Source: Peptococcaceae bacterium BRH_c23 (GTDB lineage: Bacteria; Bacillota_B; Desulfitobacteriia; Desulfitobacteriales; Desulfitobacteriaceae). From it: a stretch of DNA of 26,081 nt. Positions within the stretch are counted from its first letter, which is position 1. Every line of letters begins with the position of its first letter. A program made the position numbers and the translations under genes. Of the stretch, positions 1 through 8,010 are shown in pieces. The notes beneath the pieces are model-generated. The model was given only the letters and a program-made list of their open reading frames with translations. It did not search any database and was not told where the DNA came from. The stretch lies in contig LADV01000209.1 in NCBI GenBank assembly GCA_000961805.1, forward strand, positions 1-26,081, read 5' to 3'.

Positions 1-75
1 ACCAGTGAGTATACAAGCTACAACTGTTTCCTGGTGAACATCCAAGCCAGCACATGATTCCAAAATAGCGTCCAT
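1..75 (-). CDS. IS110-family transposase, N-terminal fragment cut by window edge
   Basis: The first 25 codons of a minus-strand gene are visible, starting at the ATG at 75-73 behind an AAAGGAGGG ribosome site. The peptide contains CAGLDVHQETVVAC. This is the characteristic start of IS110-family transposases, where GLDVH carries the first aspartate of the DEDD RuvC-like catalytic domain. The rest of the gene lies beyond position 1. IS110 enzymes move their element without terminal inverted repeats, guided by a structured RNA made from the element's own non-coding end. Family assignment is by recognition of this motif; completeness and activity cannot be judged here. Confidence 0.85.
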   Translation of the reverse strand, partial: MDAILESCAGLDVHQETVVACILTG

Positions 76-94
76 TTGAACCCTCCTTTAATTA

Positions 95-243
95 ATTGGC
101 GGGAGATTCAGTAACCTGAAACTAAAAGAAATTTCTTACACGTGCTCAAGGCACACTAATTTGTACTCAAAGGTTACTGAAACCAGTTTCTTTAACGGGG
201 GAAATTCCACCAATAAACTTGCGGATATTTAACTCCCGCCAAT
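95..243 (-). ncRNA. Candidate IS110 bridge RNA (structured non-coding end)
   Basis: Directly upstream of the IS110 transposase lie two nested perfect 11-bp inverted repeats: 95-105 with 233-243 (ATTGGCGGGAG/CTCCCGCCAAT), and 107-117 with 171-181 (TTCAGTAACCT/AGGTTACTGAA). Inside is a smaller GTGC/GCAC hairpin at 142-154. Between the outer and inner stems one side carries about 51 unpaired bases, a large internal loop. A further small hairpin, TGAAC/GTTCA, sits at 308-323 and could be the RNA's 5' stem. In the IS110 group the bridge RNA is encoded in the left non-coding end upstream of the transposase and has guide loops for target and donor DNA. The position, size and looped-stem shape fit, but guide sequences and RNA ends are not proven. 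Confidence 0.5.
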
Positions 244-378
244 AAGAGTATTCCAAATGGAAGACTATGGAATTCGCATGACTGGAAAACATTTTCATTC
301 TAATTTGTGAACGCCGGGGTTCATGATTGTTTCTTTATTCAGATCAGATTAATCAATTTATTCAGGCTCATACTAAAA

Positions 379-416
379 TGAGAGGCTTTTGTGCCATTTA
401 GCACAAAAGCCTCTCA
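379..416 (-). terminator. Rho-independent terminator of the fumarase genes
   Basis: A perfect 16-bp stem (379-394 with 401-416, core GAGGCTTTTGTGC) has a 6-base loop. Read on the minus strand it is followed by TTTTAGTA. It lies 20 bases past the stop of the fumarase beta subunit and separates that operon from the IS110 flank. Confidence 0.85.
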
Positions 417-435
417 AAACCCCACTTGAAGTGAG

Positions 436-999
436 TTATTCTTTATGCCTTCTGTACAGCGCTTTCCCAGATTCATATAGATTGTTTCCCTCATGATCGA
501 TAATCACCATGACTGGAAAATCTTTCACGACTAAGCGTCGGACTGCTTCCGGCCCCAGTTCGGGATAGGCAATGACCTCAGCTGAAACAATGCGCTTAGC
601 AATGAGGGCACCTGCTCCTCCGATCGCTCCAAAATAGACAGCACCGTGGTTCTTCATGGCTTCAATCACTTCCGTTGAACGAAGCCCTTTACCGATCATT
701 CCAGTCAAGCCTTTTGGGATCAGCTTTGGTGAATAAGCATCCATGCGTCCGCTCGTCGTTGGCCCTGCCGAACCGATCACTTGCCCTTCTTTAGCCGGTG
801 TCGGTCCGACAAAATAGATGATTTGATCGTTCATCTCAAAGGGCAAATCTTGGCCTTGCTCAAGAGCCTCGACCATTTTTTTATGGGCTGCATCTCGCCC
901 AGTGTAAATAATCCCATTTAGTAAGACATTATCTCCAGCCTTCAGGCCCCTAAGCTTTTCCTGGGTAAGGGGTGTTTCAATGCGAATAGCTTCACCCAT
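436..999 (-). CDS. Class I fumarate hydratase, beta (C-terminal) subunit; possible mesaconase
   Basis: This 187-residue protein is the swivelling beta subunit of the two-subunit, oxygen-sensitive [4Fe-4S] class I fumarase / L-tartrate dehydratase family. Typical blocks are LLNGIIYTGRDAAHK near residues 27-41, GPTTSGRMD near 79-87 and MIGKG near 101-105, with GAVYFGAIGGAGAL in the second half. The ATG overlaps the alpha-subunit stop as TAATG, behind AGGGAGGG, so the pair is co-translated. The family hydrates fumarate to malate; some members also act on mesaconate or tartrate. Because a methylaspartate operon that makes mesaconate lies just upstream, mesaconate hydration to citramalate is a reasonable inference, but substrate cannot be read from sequence. 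Confidence 0.9.
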   Translation of the reverse strand: MGEAIRIETPLTQEKLRGLKAGDNVLLNGIIYTGRDAAHKKMVEALEQGQDLPFEMNDQIIYFVGPTPAKEGQVIGSAGPTTSGRMDAYSPKLIPKGLTGMIGKGLRSTEVIEAMKNHGAVYFGAIGGAGALIAKRIVSAEVIAYPELGPEAVRRLVVKDFPVMVIIDHEGNNLYESGKALYRRHKE

Positions 1000-1856
1000 T
1001 AGTTTTCCCTCCCTTGCAAGGTAATTTCCTTATGACGAGTTGCATGGCAACCAATGTTTACTGCAACTGGCATTCCTGCAATATGCGTGGGATAAACTTC
1101 TAAGTTAACGGCTAGAGCGGTCGTTATTCCTCCAAAACCTTGGGGCCCTATGCCTAAACGATTGACACGATCTAATAATTCTTCCTCGATTTTCGCTAGG
1201 CGTTCTTCCGGATTGTGTTTCCCGACTTCGCGAAGTAAGCACTTTTTAGCAAGGTAAGTGGCTTTTTCCATTGTTCCTCCCACGCCCACTCCGACAATAA
1301 TCGGCGGGCAGGGATTTCCACCCGCTCGATCGACGGTGTCCACCACAAATTGCATCGCACCCTCGAGACCTTCAGACGGCTTGCACATTTTCAAGCCCCC
1401 CATGTTTTCACTGCCGAACCCTTTAGGTGCCACCACTAAATGCAAAGCATCACCAGGGACGATATCGTAATGGATCACTGCCGGAGTATTATCTCCCGTA
1501 TTGACTCGCTCAAAGGGATCCTTGACGACAGATTTGCGTAGATACCCTTTGTCATACCCTCGGCGTACCCCTTCATTAATGGCCTCGGTAAGACCTCCAC
1601 CAACCACGTGCAAATCTTGGCCAATTTCTACAAAAAGAACCGCCATCCCCGTGTCTTGGCACATTGGGACTCTCTCATTGTGTGCTATTTCAGCGTTCTC
1701 AATAAGACGTTCTAAAACCTCCCGGCCTAAGGTCGAGGGTTCAACTTTTAATGCCTGATGAAATCCAGTCATTATATCCGCACTAAGGTCATAATTTGCC
1801 TCAATACAAAGCCTTTCAACCGCTGCAATAATCTCTTCCACGAGTATTTCCTTCAT
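999..1856 (-). CDS. Class I fumarate hydratase, alpha (Fe-S) subunit; possible mesaconase
   Basis: This 285-residue catalytic subunit carries the three cluster cysteines expected of class I fumarases: C66 in MCQDTG, C183 in NPCPP and C270 in GCHATRH. Other family blocks are GDNTPAVIH near 121-129 and PKGFGSENMGG near 144-154. The ATG at 1856 follows a strong GAGGAGGAGG site. It precedes the beta-subunit gene with a one-base overlap, and a promoter candidate lies about 90 bases upstream. The enzyme acts in the cytoplasm and is oxygen-labile, fitting an anaerobe. L-tartrate dehydratase and mesaconase are alternative specificities. The family call is secure; the substrate is not. Confidence 0.9.
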   Translation of the reverse strand: MKEILVEEIIAAVERLCIEANYDLSADIMTGFHQALKVEPSTLGREVLERLIENAEIAHNERVPMCQDTGMAVLFVEIGQDLHVVGGGLTEAINEGVRRGYDKGYLRKSVVKDPFERVNTGDNTPAVIHYDIVPGDALHLVVAPKGFGSENMGGLKMCKPSEGLEGAMQFVVDTVDRAGGNPCPPIIVGVGVGGTMEKATYLAKKCLLREVGKHNPEERLAKIEEELLDRVNRLGIGPQGFGGITTALAVNLEVYPTHIAGMPVAVNIGCHATRHKEITLQGREN

Positions 1857-1945
1857 CTTCTCTACCTCCTCCTCAAAAGTCTTTTATGTCATAACCATTT
1901 CGAGGTTAATGCTACATTTCTGAATATTTCCAATCCCCGTCTCTT

Positions 1946-1973
1946 ATTGTACTCCTAAGCAAAGCAAAAGCAA
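1946..1973 (-). promoter_or_regulatory. Candidate promoter of the fumarase pair, inside an inverted repeat
   Basis: On the minus strand TTGCTT (1973-1968) and TACAAT (1951-1946) are separated by 16 bases, a plausible housekeeping promoter. A 7-bp inverted repeat, GTCTCTT at 1939-1945 and AAGAGAC at 1972-1978, brackets it and could be an operator, though such a short repeat may be chance. Confidence 0.4.
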
Positions 1974-2007
1974 GAGACAATTTGAGGCACAAGTTCCAAT
2001 TTAACAT

Positions 2008-2259
2008 TTAGTAGTCAGTCAAATGAGTTCTTGCATAAACTATAGGCAAATACGAGCTTGAACCAGCACTGTTGACTGCCTTAACTTTGTAATAATAGGT
2101 GGTATCGGCCCAAAGTCCGGTATTTACATAAATTGTGTTTGTTACCGTCGCAATCCGGGTATATGTTCCAGAAGACGAAGTTGCCCCGTAAATATAATAG
2201 GATGTAGCGTTGCTTACTGAATTCCAAGTAAGGTGTATTTGATTGCTCTTTTTAACCAA
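2008..2259 (-). pseudogene. Fibronectin type III domain fragment
   Basis: The frame encodes about 80 residues of a recognisable fibronectin type III domain: IHLTWNSVSNATSYYIY, then GTYTRIATV, then TTYYYKVKAVNSAGSSSY. The first beta strand of the domain is missing. The only start is a TTG at 2259 with no ribosome site, and it lies inside the end of the VanZ-like gene, which is read in another frame. The frame change falls in GGTTAAAAAG near 2247-2256. It may be the tail of the VanZ-like protein lost by a frameshift in the A5 run, or the remnant of a secreted protein joined here by recombination. As it stands it is unlikely to be translated alone. Confidence 0.55.
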
Positions 2260-2621
2260 CGGGCAATGATTACAATTCCTTGGTAAAGTACAAACGCAAT
2301 CAAGAAACCCCAGAGACCTTCCACAATATCTTGAAATTCCATATTGCCACGACCAGTTATTTTTTGCCCAATTTCTATAGCAAAAACAAGAACAACAAGG
2401 ACAGTAAAGGTATAAATGAAGGAAATCACAGTTAGACTGTACCGAACAAGATACTTGAATAACCTATTGACAAGTATAAAAAGCACTATTCCCAAAAATC
2501 CAATGACCAAAAAATGCAGCTGTTTATCGTTGAAGTTTAGATCCAATTGCCGAGTCAATAGGACTAATTTATCGTGGAAATAGTTCATAATGCTGACTAT
2601 GAATTTCAAAGTACTGCTCAA
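2214..2621 (-). CDS. VanZ-like small membrane protein
   Basis: With the TTG start at 2621, placed 8 bases after GGAGG, the product has 135 residues. An upstream TTG at 2636 is also open but overlaps that ribosome site. Three hydrophobic segments are seen at about 35-54, 61-83 and 101-121. DKQLHF at 32-37 and EIGQKITGRG with a following DI near 83-99 resemble the conserved DK..HF and E.GQ..GR..D motifs of VanZ-like proteins, so the call rests on motif likeness. Function is unknown; VanZ itself gives low-level teicoplanin resistance, but most relatives are uncharacterised. The gene starts 56 bases after the activase stop. Its last codons overlap a fibronectin III fragment in another frame. Confidence 0.6.
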   Translation of the reverse strand: MSSTLKFIVSIMNYFHDKLVLLTRQLDLNFNDKQLHFLVIGFLGIVLFILVNRLFKYLVRYSLTVISFIYTFTVLVVLVFAIEIGQKITGRGNMEFQDIVEGLWGFLIAFVLYQGIVIIARWLKRAIKYTLLGIQ

Positions 2622-2677
2622 TACTATAACCTCCAAGGTTGCCTATAATATTTTCCCAGGGCAGTAGTAGCGCTAAA

Positions 2678-3475
2678 TCAAGTGTCTCGCGACTCTCCGT
2701 GAATGCAACACCCAATCGCCCCATTAAACTGAGGTGATTGCGGTATAACAATCCGCCTGCCCGACCCAGCTTCTAAAAGCTTAGCTACCGCATGGTTATG
2801 CGCGACTCCTCCGGTAAAGACCAGAAATTCACCGGTGAAGGAACGTAGGAGAGGCAAAATACGCTTGACAATTGTTGCGTTAACTCCAGCCGCGAGTTCA
2901 GCTAAGGGGAACCCTTCCACAATCTTACCGATCAACTCGCTTTCCCCAAACACGGCACATGTCGAGTTCAACTCCACCGGAGCATCTGCATATTGTCCTA
3001 GTTCTTCTAGTGACACATCAAGAATGTCCGCCATATTTTCTAAGTAGCGTCCAGAAGAGGCCGCACACTTATCATTGGTCATAAAATCGATCATTTTTCC
3101 CTTTCGGACTTGGATGATTTTACTGTCTTGCCCACCAAGGTCAACCAACGTAAAATCCGTGAGCCCCGTCTGATAAATCGCTCCCAATACATGCGCCTTA
3201 AGCTCCGGAATTGCCTCTCCACCAGCAAGTTCCAAAGTATTACGCCCATAACCGGTGGAAATTAAGCGTTTCACCACAGGCAGCCCCAACGCCTCAAAGT
3301 CCACAACCAGCTTTTCTCCCTGCTTTCGCCCATACTCCCGGTAAAAACGGATCGTATCCAAGCTTTCCAAACGGAGGATTTCTAAAGGCTCCTCTCTCTT
3401 CGGCAGCACCATGAGGGCGATCTTCACACTCCGACTCCCTAAATCAATTCCACAGATAATTTCTTGTTCAGACAT
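2678..3475 (-). CDS. 2-hydroxyacyl-CoA dehydratase activase (HgdC/BadF-type ATPase)
   Basis: This 265-residue ASKHA-fold ATPase uses the ATG at 3475 behind GGGGGG; ten further in-frame codons upstream are probably not used. The nucleotide-binding motif IDLGSRSVK is at residues 10-18 and a second, VDLGGQDSK, at 111-119. C137 in NDKCAASSG and C173 in NSTCAVFGE are the cluster cysteines that hold one [4Fe-4S] between the two subunits of the dimer. Family members couple ATP hydrolysis to one-electron transfer into a partner Fe-S protein. The obvious partner is the HgdB-like protein encoded at 4229-5239, separated only by the opposite-strand Uma2 gene. Confidence 0.9.
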   Translation of the reverse strand: MSEQEIICGIDLGSRSVKIALMVLPKREEPLEILRLESLDTIRFYREYGRKQGEKLVVDFEALGLPVVKRLISTGYGRNTLELAGGEAIPELKAHVLGAIYQTGLTDFTLVDLGGQDSKIIQVRKGKMIDFMTNDKCAASSGRYLENMADILDVSLEELGQYADAPVELNSTCAVFGESELIGKIVEGFPLAELAAGVNATIVKRILPLLRSFTGEFLVFTGGVAHNHAVAKLLEAGSGRRIVIPQSPQFNGAIGCCIHGESRDT

Positions 3476-3565
3476 GGGATTCCCCCCCTGAAATATTATG
3501 TACAAGGTATTATTTCTTTCTCATAACTATTTACTTGTAATTTTATGGTATAAATGGTAACTCAG

Positions 3566-3595
3566 TTGATATCATGCCAGTACGAGGGTTATAAT
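3566..3595 (+). promoter_or_regulatory. Promoter of the Uma2 gene
   Basis: TTGATA (3566-3571) and TATAAT (3590-3595) are separated by 18 bases, a good housekeeping-type promoter. It points at the plus-strand gene that starts at 3658 with GGGAG seven bases ahead of the ATG. Confidence 0.6.
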
Positions 3596-3657
3596 AGTAA
3601 TAATTAATACTTCTACGCTTGATTGACGAAAGCGGGAAAATATAAGGGAGTGCTTAT

Positions 3658-4242
3658 ATGCCATTATCTCAAGAAGAAAAAAAATACACGTATGCAGACT
3701 ACTTGACATATCCAGAAGATGAAAGATGGGAAATTATTAATGGAATACCCTATTTGCAAGCATCTCCAGCACCTATACACCAAGAGACCTTGATGGAATT
3801 AGCTAAACAAATTGCAGTCTATTTGACAGGGAAAACTTGCACTATTTACCCTGCACCTTTTTGTGTAAGGCTGCCACAAGGCTTTGAGAAGGATGAAAAA
3901 GAAGTCAAAAACATTGTGGAACCCGATATTTCTATTATCTGCGATAAATCCAAAATTGACACTAAGGGTTGTAATGGAGCGCCCGATATGATAATTGAAA
4001 TAATTTCCCCATCGTCGATAAAAAAAGATAGGTTTGTTAAGTTTCACCTCTATGAAAAGGCTGGTGTTAAAGAATATTGGATAGTAGAACCTGATCAAAA
4101 ACTCGTTAGTGTTTTTCTTCTTCAGAAAAACGAACGATTCAGTCGTCCAGAAATGTACACTGATGAGGATACTATAAATGTATCTATCTTTGCCGATTTA
4201 ATCATTGATTTAAGTACAGTTTTCACTTCTACCCGAGCATAG
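3658..4242 (+). CDS. Uma2-family (DUF820) putative PD-(D/E)XK nuclease
   Basis: This 194-residue protein has the Uma2 signature: WEIING at 24-29, VEPDISI at 88-94, GAPDMIIEIISPSS at 107-120 and GVKEYWIV in the second half. D90 with D110 and E114 would form the restriction-endonuclease-like active site. Uma2 proteins are widespread and often multicopy; their biological role is not settled. The gene runs against its neighbours, sits between the activase and its likely partner, and its 3' end overlaps the end of the dehydratase-type gene by 14 bases. It is visibly more AT-rich than the metabolic genes around it, suggesting later insertion. No toxin or antitoxin partner is seen beside it. Confidence 0.85.
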   Translation: MPLSQEEKKYTYADYLTYPEDERWEIINGIPYLQASPAPIHQETLMELAKQIAVYLTGKTCTIYPAPFCVRLPQGFEKDEKEVKNIVEPDISIICDKSKIDTKGCNGAPDMIIEIISPSSIKKDRFVKFHLYEKAGVKEYWIVEPDQKLVSVFLLQKNERFSRPEMYTDEDTINVSIFADLIIDLSTVFTSTRA

Positions 4243-5239
4243 ACAAAAAAGACTCTAACCTCATTTTACTGCGTGCGTCCAACCCAGTTGGATTTTCCCC
4301 CTCTAACGTTAAAATTGGATAATCAAGTTTCTTTCGTATAATCAAATCTTCGATCTGGCGATAACAAAAGCTTTGGGTATAGTGAATAATCCCGTCTAGT
4401 TGGCGGCGCTCTGCCTCCTTGGTGATATCCTCAATTCGTTGAAATACTTTATAAGGATAGGTGTATAAGCGGTACTGTTCCACGACGTCTTCCGTCTCAA
4501 AGGGCATCGCAAATTGTCTCTGGACTTCATTAAAAACCACACGGGCTCCGTGTTCTTCCAAAAAATCATACAGTTCGGGAAAAATAGGTGGAACCCCGAT
4601 AAAACCAAGGCGAAGTTCACGCCCTTTCCTCCGTGATCCTAAACGTATCCGCTCTGAAAACGGTTCCCGTCCGCGCAACCTTTGGATAAAACCCTCCATC
4701 TCCCGAGCAAAGCCCTCAGGGTCGCCATTAAAATCTGAACAAGAAACAAGGTAGAGGTGGTTTTCAAATCCGCTCACACGGTTTTCTTCCCATGTCAGTC
4801 GATCAATTTCCCACGCTAAGGCTCGTACCTGATCAAGGCGCTTCTTTTGCAGATTTACGCCCTCCCACGTCGCACCTAAGGTTTCAATTAATTTGTCCAT
4901 TTGAAGACGGAGCATATCAGGATCTCGATCATAGGGAAAAGCAAACGGGATAATTTCAATCCCCTCAACTTCCCAAGTCTCCATCAGGGCGTGAGTATTA
5001 CTGCAATCTCCTTGAGTCACTGCAACAATGCTCTGAATGTCTGGATTATGCAAGGCTGTCGTATACAATCCCTTGATCCAACCGCAGACATTCCGTGGGT
5101 AACCGGCAAGCTCTGCCTCTTCTACTCGACGCATGGCTTCCGAACTGGTAATAAAAATATTGTTTAAATCAACCGGCGTCTCCCCCGCTGCGAAAATTAC
5201 TTCAACTGGTACCGTCGTTGTTAACCCTATCTTACTCAT
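4229..5239 (-). CDS. 2-hydroxyacyl-CoA dehydratase subunit D / HgdB-like Fe-S protein (orphan)
   Basis: This 336-residue protein belongs to the HgdB/FldC family, recognised from NVCGWIKG (C52), GDCSNT (C79), SFCYRQIED (C292) and the closing PILTLEGE. These three cysteines match the usual cluster ligands; C167 is an extra one. True dehydratases are heterodimers, but no second subunit is present. The activase at 2678-3475 makes a two-part system like the single-subunit HgdB-type plus activase pairs that include double-cubane cluster proteins. Whether four cysteines could hold such a cluster is doubtful. It is the last gene of the methylaspartate operon, starting 9 bases after mal, with AAGGAG overlapping the mal stop. 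Its substrate is unknown. Confidence 0.8.
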   Translation of the reverse strand: MSKIGLTTTVPVEVIFAAGETPVDLNNIFITSSEAMRRVEEAELAGYPRNVCGWIKGLYTTALHNPDIQSIVAVTQGDCSNTHALMETWEVEGIEIIPFAFPYDRDPDMLRLQMDKLIETLGATWEGVNLQKKRLDQVRALAWEIDRLTWEENRVSGFENHLYLVSCSDFNGDPEGFAREMEGFIQRLRGREPFSERIRLGSRRKGRELRLGFIGVPPIFPELYDFLEEHGARVVFNEVQRQFAMPFETEDVVEQYRLYTYPYKVFQRIEDITKEAERRQLDGIIHYTQSFCYRQIEDLIIRKKLDYPILTLEGENPTGLDARSKMRLESFLSMLG

Positions 5240-5248
5240 AATCGCTGT

Positions 5249-6499
5249 CTACTCCTTGTTCCATTCCCTCTTTAACAAAACAAGCGTCCTATTCATCTCA
5301 TTGTGCACGATCATATAGCCTTCATCCACGCCCATACCCGGTTTAGCCAACAATTGATCCGGGCGGGTGGCAAGGGATACATGCACAGCAGTTCGAGCTC
5401 CTGAATCTGTTTCATTACAGGATCCACCAACATAGGCACCTACGCCGTACTTCTTGGCATAAATTACTGCTTCAATCGTGTTCTGAATCCCCCCTAGATC
5501 CGGAGTCTTAATTTGAACCATGTCAGCAGCTTGAGCATCTACAAACTTAACAATATCTTCATAGGTATTGCACCATTCATCCGCCACGATTTCCACCTGA
5601 ACTCCTCGAACCCTTAAAGCGTCGCGCAAGGCTTTGAGTTGTTCAATCTGACTGATTAAACTTCCGGCATCCATGGGTCCTTCGATTCTTAGATGCAAGG
5701 GGGCAGCTGCTTTTTCTAACTTGGCGAAGTAGTCTACCATTCTATCCACATTATCTTCAAAGGCAATTCCAATCGTACCATAAACGTCAATGTGCAAAAC
5801 TGGACGATATTCCTTGCTTCCCAGCGACAGAACTCGGTTTCTAAGCCACTCCACATACTCCAAAAGCAGTTCTCCATTTTTGCCCAACTTCGTCTCAACA
5901 TGGTTAATCAAGGCATGGGGTAACACCCCGGCACGTTTAATAATTGCCTTATCCGCATTATCATAGCGATCATCTCCGGTTTGAGTAAAAATTGGTACAG
6001 GCTCCAGAATCATCGGAAGATGATATTCCTTAAGTATGACTTCTGTCATCGTCTTTTTCTGAGCTTTAGCCACACCAGCTAGAATTGCTTGGCTTACCCC
6101 ATAACGGATGGCAGTATGATAGCGCTCCCCATTCGGACGTCTCAAATTCTCAATCCTATCCACTAAGTTTTGGAAGGAATCCAATTGCTGACCAATAAGC
6201 ATAGGCGCAATCTCTTCTAGAATAATGGGTATAAAATCCTCTGCCAAAAAAAGCGGATCCCGACCACCCGCACCAGAATATTGGACAGCAGCGCAATCCC
6301 CCGATGCCACTTGGCCATCCTCCAGGATTAACATAACAGAAATTGACTCACCCCGTTGACGAACCGCCTTAAATCCTGACGTTTGCGGCTCCCCGTTGTA
6401 AGTAAACCCATCATGAGTAGCACCAGATTTAATCGCTAGTTGGTCATCAAAATAAAAACCCGTAAGCCCTGGCGAAGCAATGACATCTACGATTTTCAT
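5249..6499 (-). CDS. mal: Methylaspartate ammonia-lyase
   Basis: The enzyme removes ammonia from L-threo-3-methylaspartate to give mesaconate, step two of the methylaspartate route of glutamate fermentation. With the ATG at 6499 (GGAGGG nine bases ahead) it has 416 residues, close to the 413 of the Clostridium tetanomorphum enzyme. It has the enolase-superfamily layout: metal ligands D238 (HIDVYG), E273 (RIEGP) and D307 (VADEW), the catalytic base K331 (QIKTPDLGG) and the partner histidine H195 (LPHALINH). These match the known active-site residues of the Clostridium enzyme almost number for number. It lies between glmE and the HgdB-like gene. Confidence 0.96.
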   Translation of the reverse strand: MKIVDVIASPGLTGFYFDDQLAIKSGATHDGFTYNGEPQTSGFKAVRQRGESISVMLILEDGQVASGDCAAVQYSGAGGRDPLFLAEDFIPIILEEIAPMLIGQQLDSFQNLVDRIENLRRPNGERYHTAIRYGVSQAILAGVAKAQKKTMTEVILKEYHLPMILEPVPIFTQTGDDRYDNADKAIIKRAGVLPHALINHVETKLGKNGELLLEYVEWLRNRVLSLGSKEYRPVLHIDVYGTIGIAFEDNVDRMVDYFAKLEKAAAPLHLRIEGPMDAGSLISQIEQLKALRDALRVRGVQVEIVADEWCNTYEDIVKFVDAQAADMVQIKTPDLGGIQNTIEAVIYAKKYGVGAYVGGSCNETDSGARTAVHVSLATRPDQLLAKPGMGVDEGYMIVHNEMNRTLVLLKREWNKE

Positions 6500-6538
6500 T
6501 ATATGTAGCCCTCCCTCCATGAGTCTTCTCTTCTAATG

Positions 6539-7993
6539 CTAACCCCTTGGCCGCCCAACGAGCATCCCTTTCCCAATCGCATATATGTCATCGATCACCA
6601 TCTGGAAGGATGGATCTCGATCCTCATCTCGCCCACGCTGGGCAATTCGCTCTCGATGAAACTCCTTGATCGTCTCATCAAAGGGGATATTACCGAAATC
6701 CAAGAGCCTCACAGCACCTGTGGTATCCCGGGCGGGGAGAATCTTACCCGCATTATAACGGCTCGGTGCAAACGGGACATCAATCACACCGGCTTGAAAT
6801 GCTCGGACGGTCCCGACCGCAGCATCTCCCTCGCCTAGTTCGAGGACCCGATCCAGAATAGCCCTTGTCTCCATCAAAATCATAGTCTCTTCCAAGGCTA
6901 ACTCACCGGTCATGGGCAGAGTTTGGTCTTTTAACATGTTTAAGACTTGCTTCGTGGCACGTAGGCCTGCTGCGTTAGCCTCTTTAGTAGGAATGCCCAG
7001 TGCTTCGTGGGGAGTTTTTACAATCACTTTAGAAACTTTGGCTAAGGCTGCGGTCACTGCCCCCCACGAAATAACTCCAAAGGCCTTAGCCTCATCTTGC
7101 GGAAAACCACCCATCCATTGATGAAAGACCGTAGTAATCATTACCTTTGGATAGCCTAGTTTTGCTAAGTACTCTTCTGCCAGATTAGGCAGCGTATGCA
7201 GAGCAGCGACGTCTTGAATGAGATTACCGCATTGACCGTAACCAAGGGTCAAGCTGCGAACTCCCTGCGCAACTGCCAGGATCCCTTCCAGAACTGCCAC
7301 TGCATGGGAAATGGCAGGTGGAACAAGCGTCCCGGTTAACGGTCCAAAGGGCTCACGGTTAATTTTGACACCTTGCTCCTCGTAGAGCCCGATCAGGCGG
7401 TCGACATACTGCCAGTATTTGATCGTACTTTCTATAGAAACGTCTTTAGAATAGGGAATGTTATAAGAAATTCCGCCCCCTTCGTAGTCCGTAAAGCCAC
7501 CGGCGATCGTCACCTCGGCAAGTAGCCGCGCATCCGGAGTTCCATGCCGGACTTGGATCGGTACTTGAACACTTTCGACCACGCGCCGACAAGACGCCAC
7601 CCCATGGTTGACTGCTGGAAATCCATTCAGCATTGAGCGTCCGATAGCCGCACTTTCTTCCATACCTGCTTGTGCTTCGGTGTAACGGTTTTGCCGGGTA
7701 TAGGAATCGATCGTGGATGGCAGAAAATCTGCGCCTCCTTCATCTTGCAGGAAACGCAACAATTCAATATGCTCATTAAGCAGAGCTACGCCGGCACGAG
7801 GTTGAGCAAATGTGATCCCTTGAGCTTTTCCCTCGGCTAGCTTCTCAGCAAAGATTTTGCTTTTAGGTAATGATTTTTGATACGCTACCGCTTCCTCAAA
7901 GTTAACATCCTTACCTGTTTCCCATTGCCCCAAAACTTCCAGCCGCTGGCGCTGAAACTCTTCTGCGTCCATTTGTTTAACCGTTAATTCCAT
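6539..7993 (-). CDS. glmE: Glutamate mutase (methylaspartate mutase) epsilon subunit
   Basis: GlmE is the catalytic TIM-barrel subunit of adenosylcobalamin-dependent glutamate mutase, which rearranges L-glutamate to L-threo-3-methylaspartate together with GlmS. The 484-residue length matches the clostridial protein (483). The substrate-binding arginines R66, R100 and R149, the glutamate E171 and the tyrosines Y177 and Y181 all fall at the positions known from the Clostridium cochlearium structure, so the enzyme looks intact. The ATG at 7993 lies 17 bases after the glmL stop and the gene ends 39 bases before mal, in the same transcript. Confidence 0.97.
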   Translation of the reverse strand: MELTVKQMDAEEFQRQRLEVLGQWETGKDVNFEEAVAYQKSLPKSKIFAEKLAEGKAQGITFAQPRAGVALLNEHIELLRFLQDEGGADFLPSTIDSYTRQNRYTEAQAGMEESAAIGRSMLNGFPAVNHGVASCRRVVESVQVPIQVRHGTPDARLLAEVTIAGGFTDYEGGGISYNIPYSKDVSIESTIKYWQYVDRLIGLYEEQGVKINREPFGPLTGTLVPPAISHAVAVLEGILAVAQGVRSLTLGYGQCGNLIQDVAALHTLPNLAEEYLAKLGYPKVMITTVFHQWMGGFPQDEAKAFGVISWGAVTAALAKVSKVIVKTPHEALGIPTKEANAAGLRATKQVLNMLKDQTLPMTGELALEETMILMETRAILDRVLELGEGDAAVGTVRAFQAGVIDVPFAPSRYNAGKILPARDTTGAVRLLDFGNIPFDETIKEFHRERIAQRGRDEDRDPSFQMVIDDIYAIGKGMLVGRPRG

Positions 7994-8010
7994 TTCTAAA
8001 ACCCCTCCTA

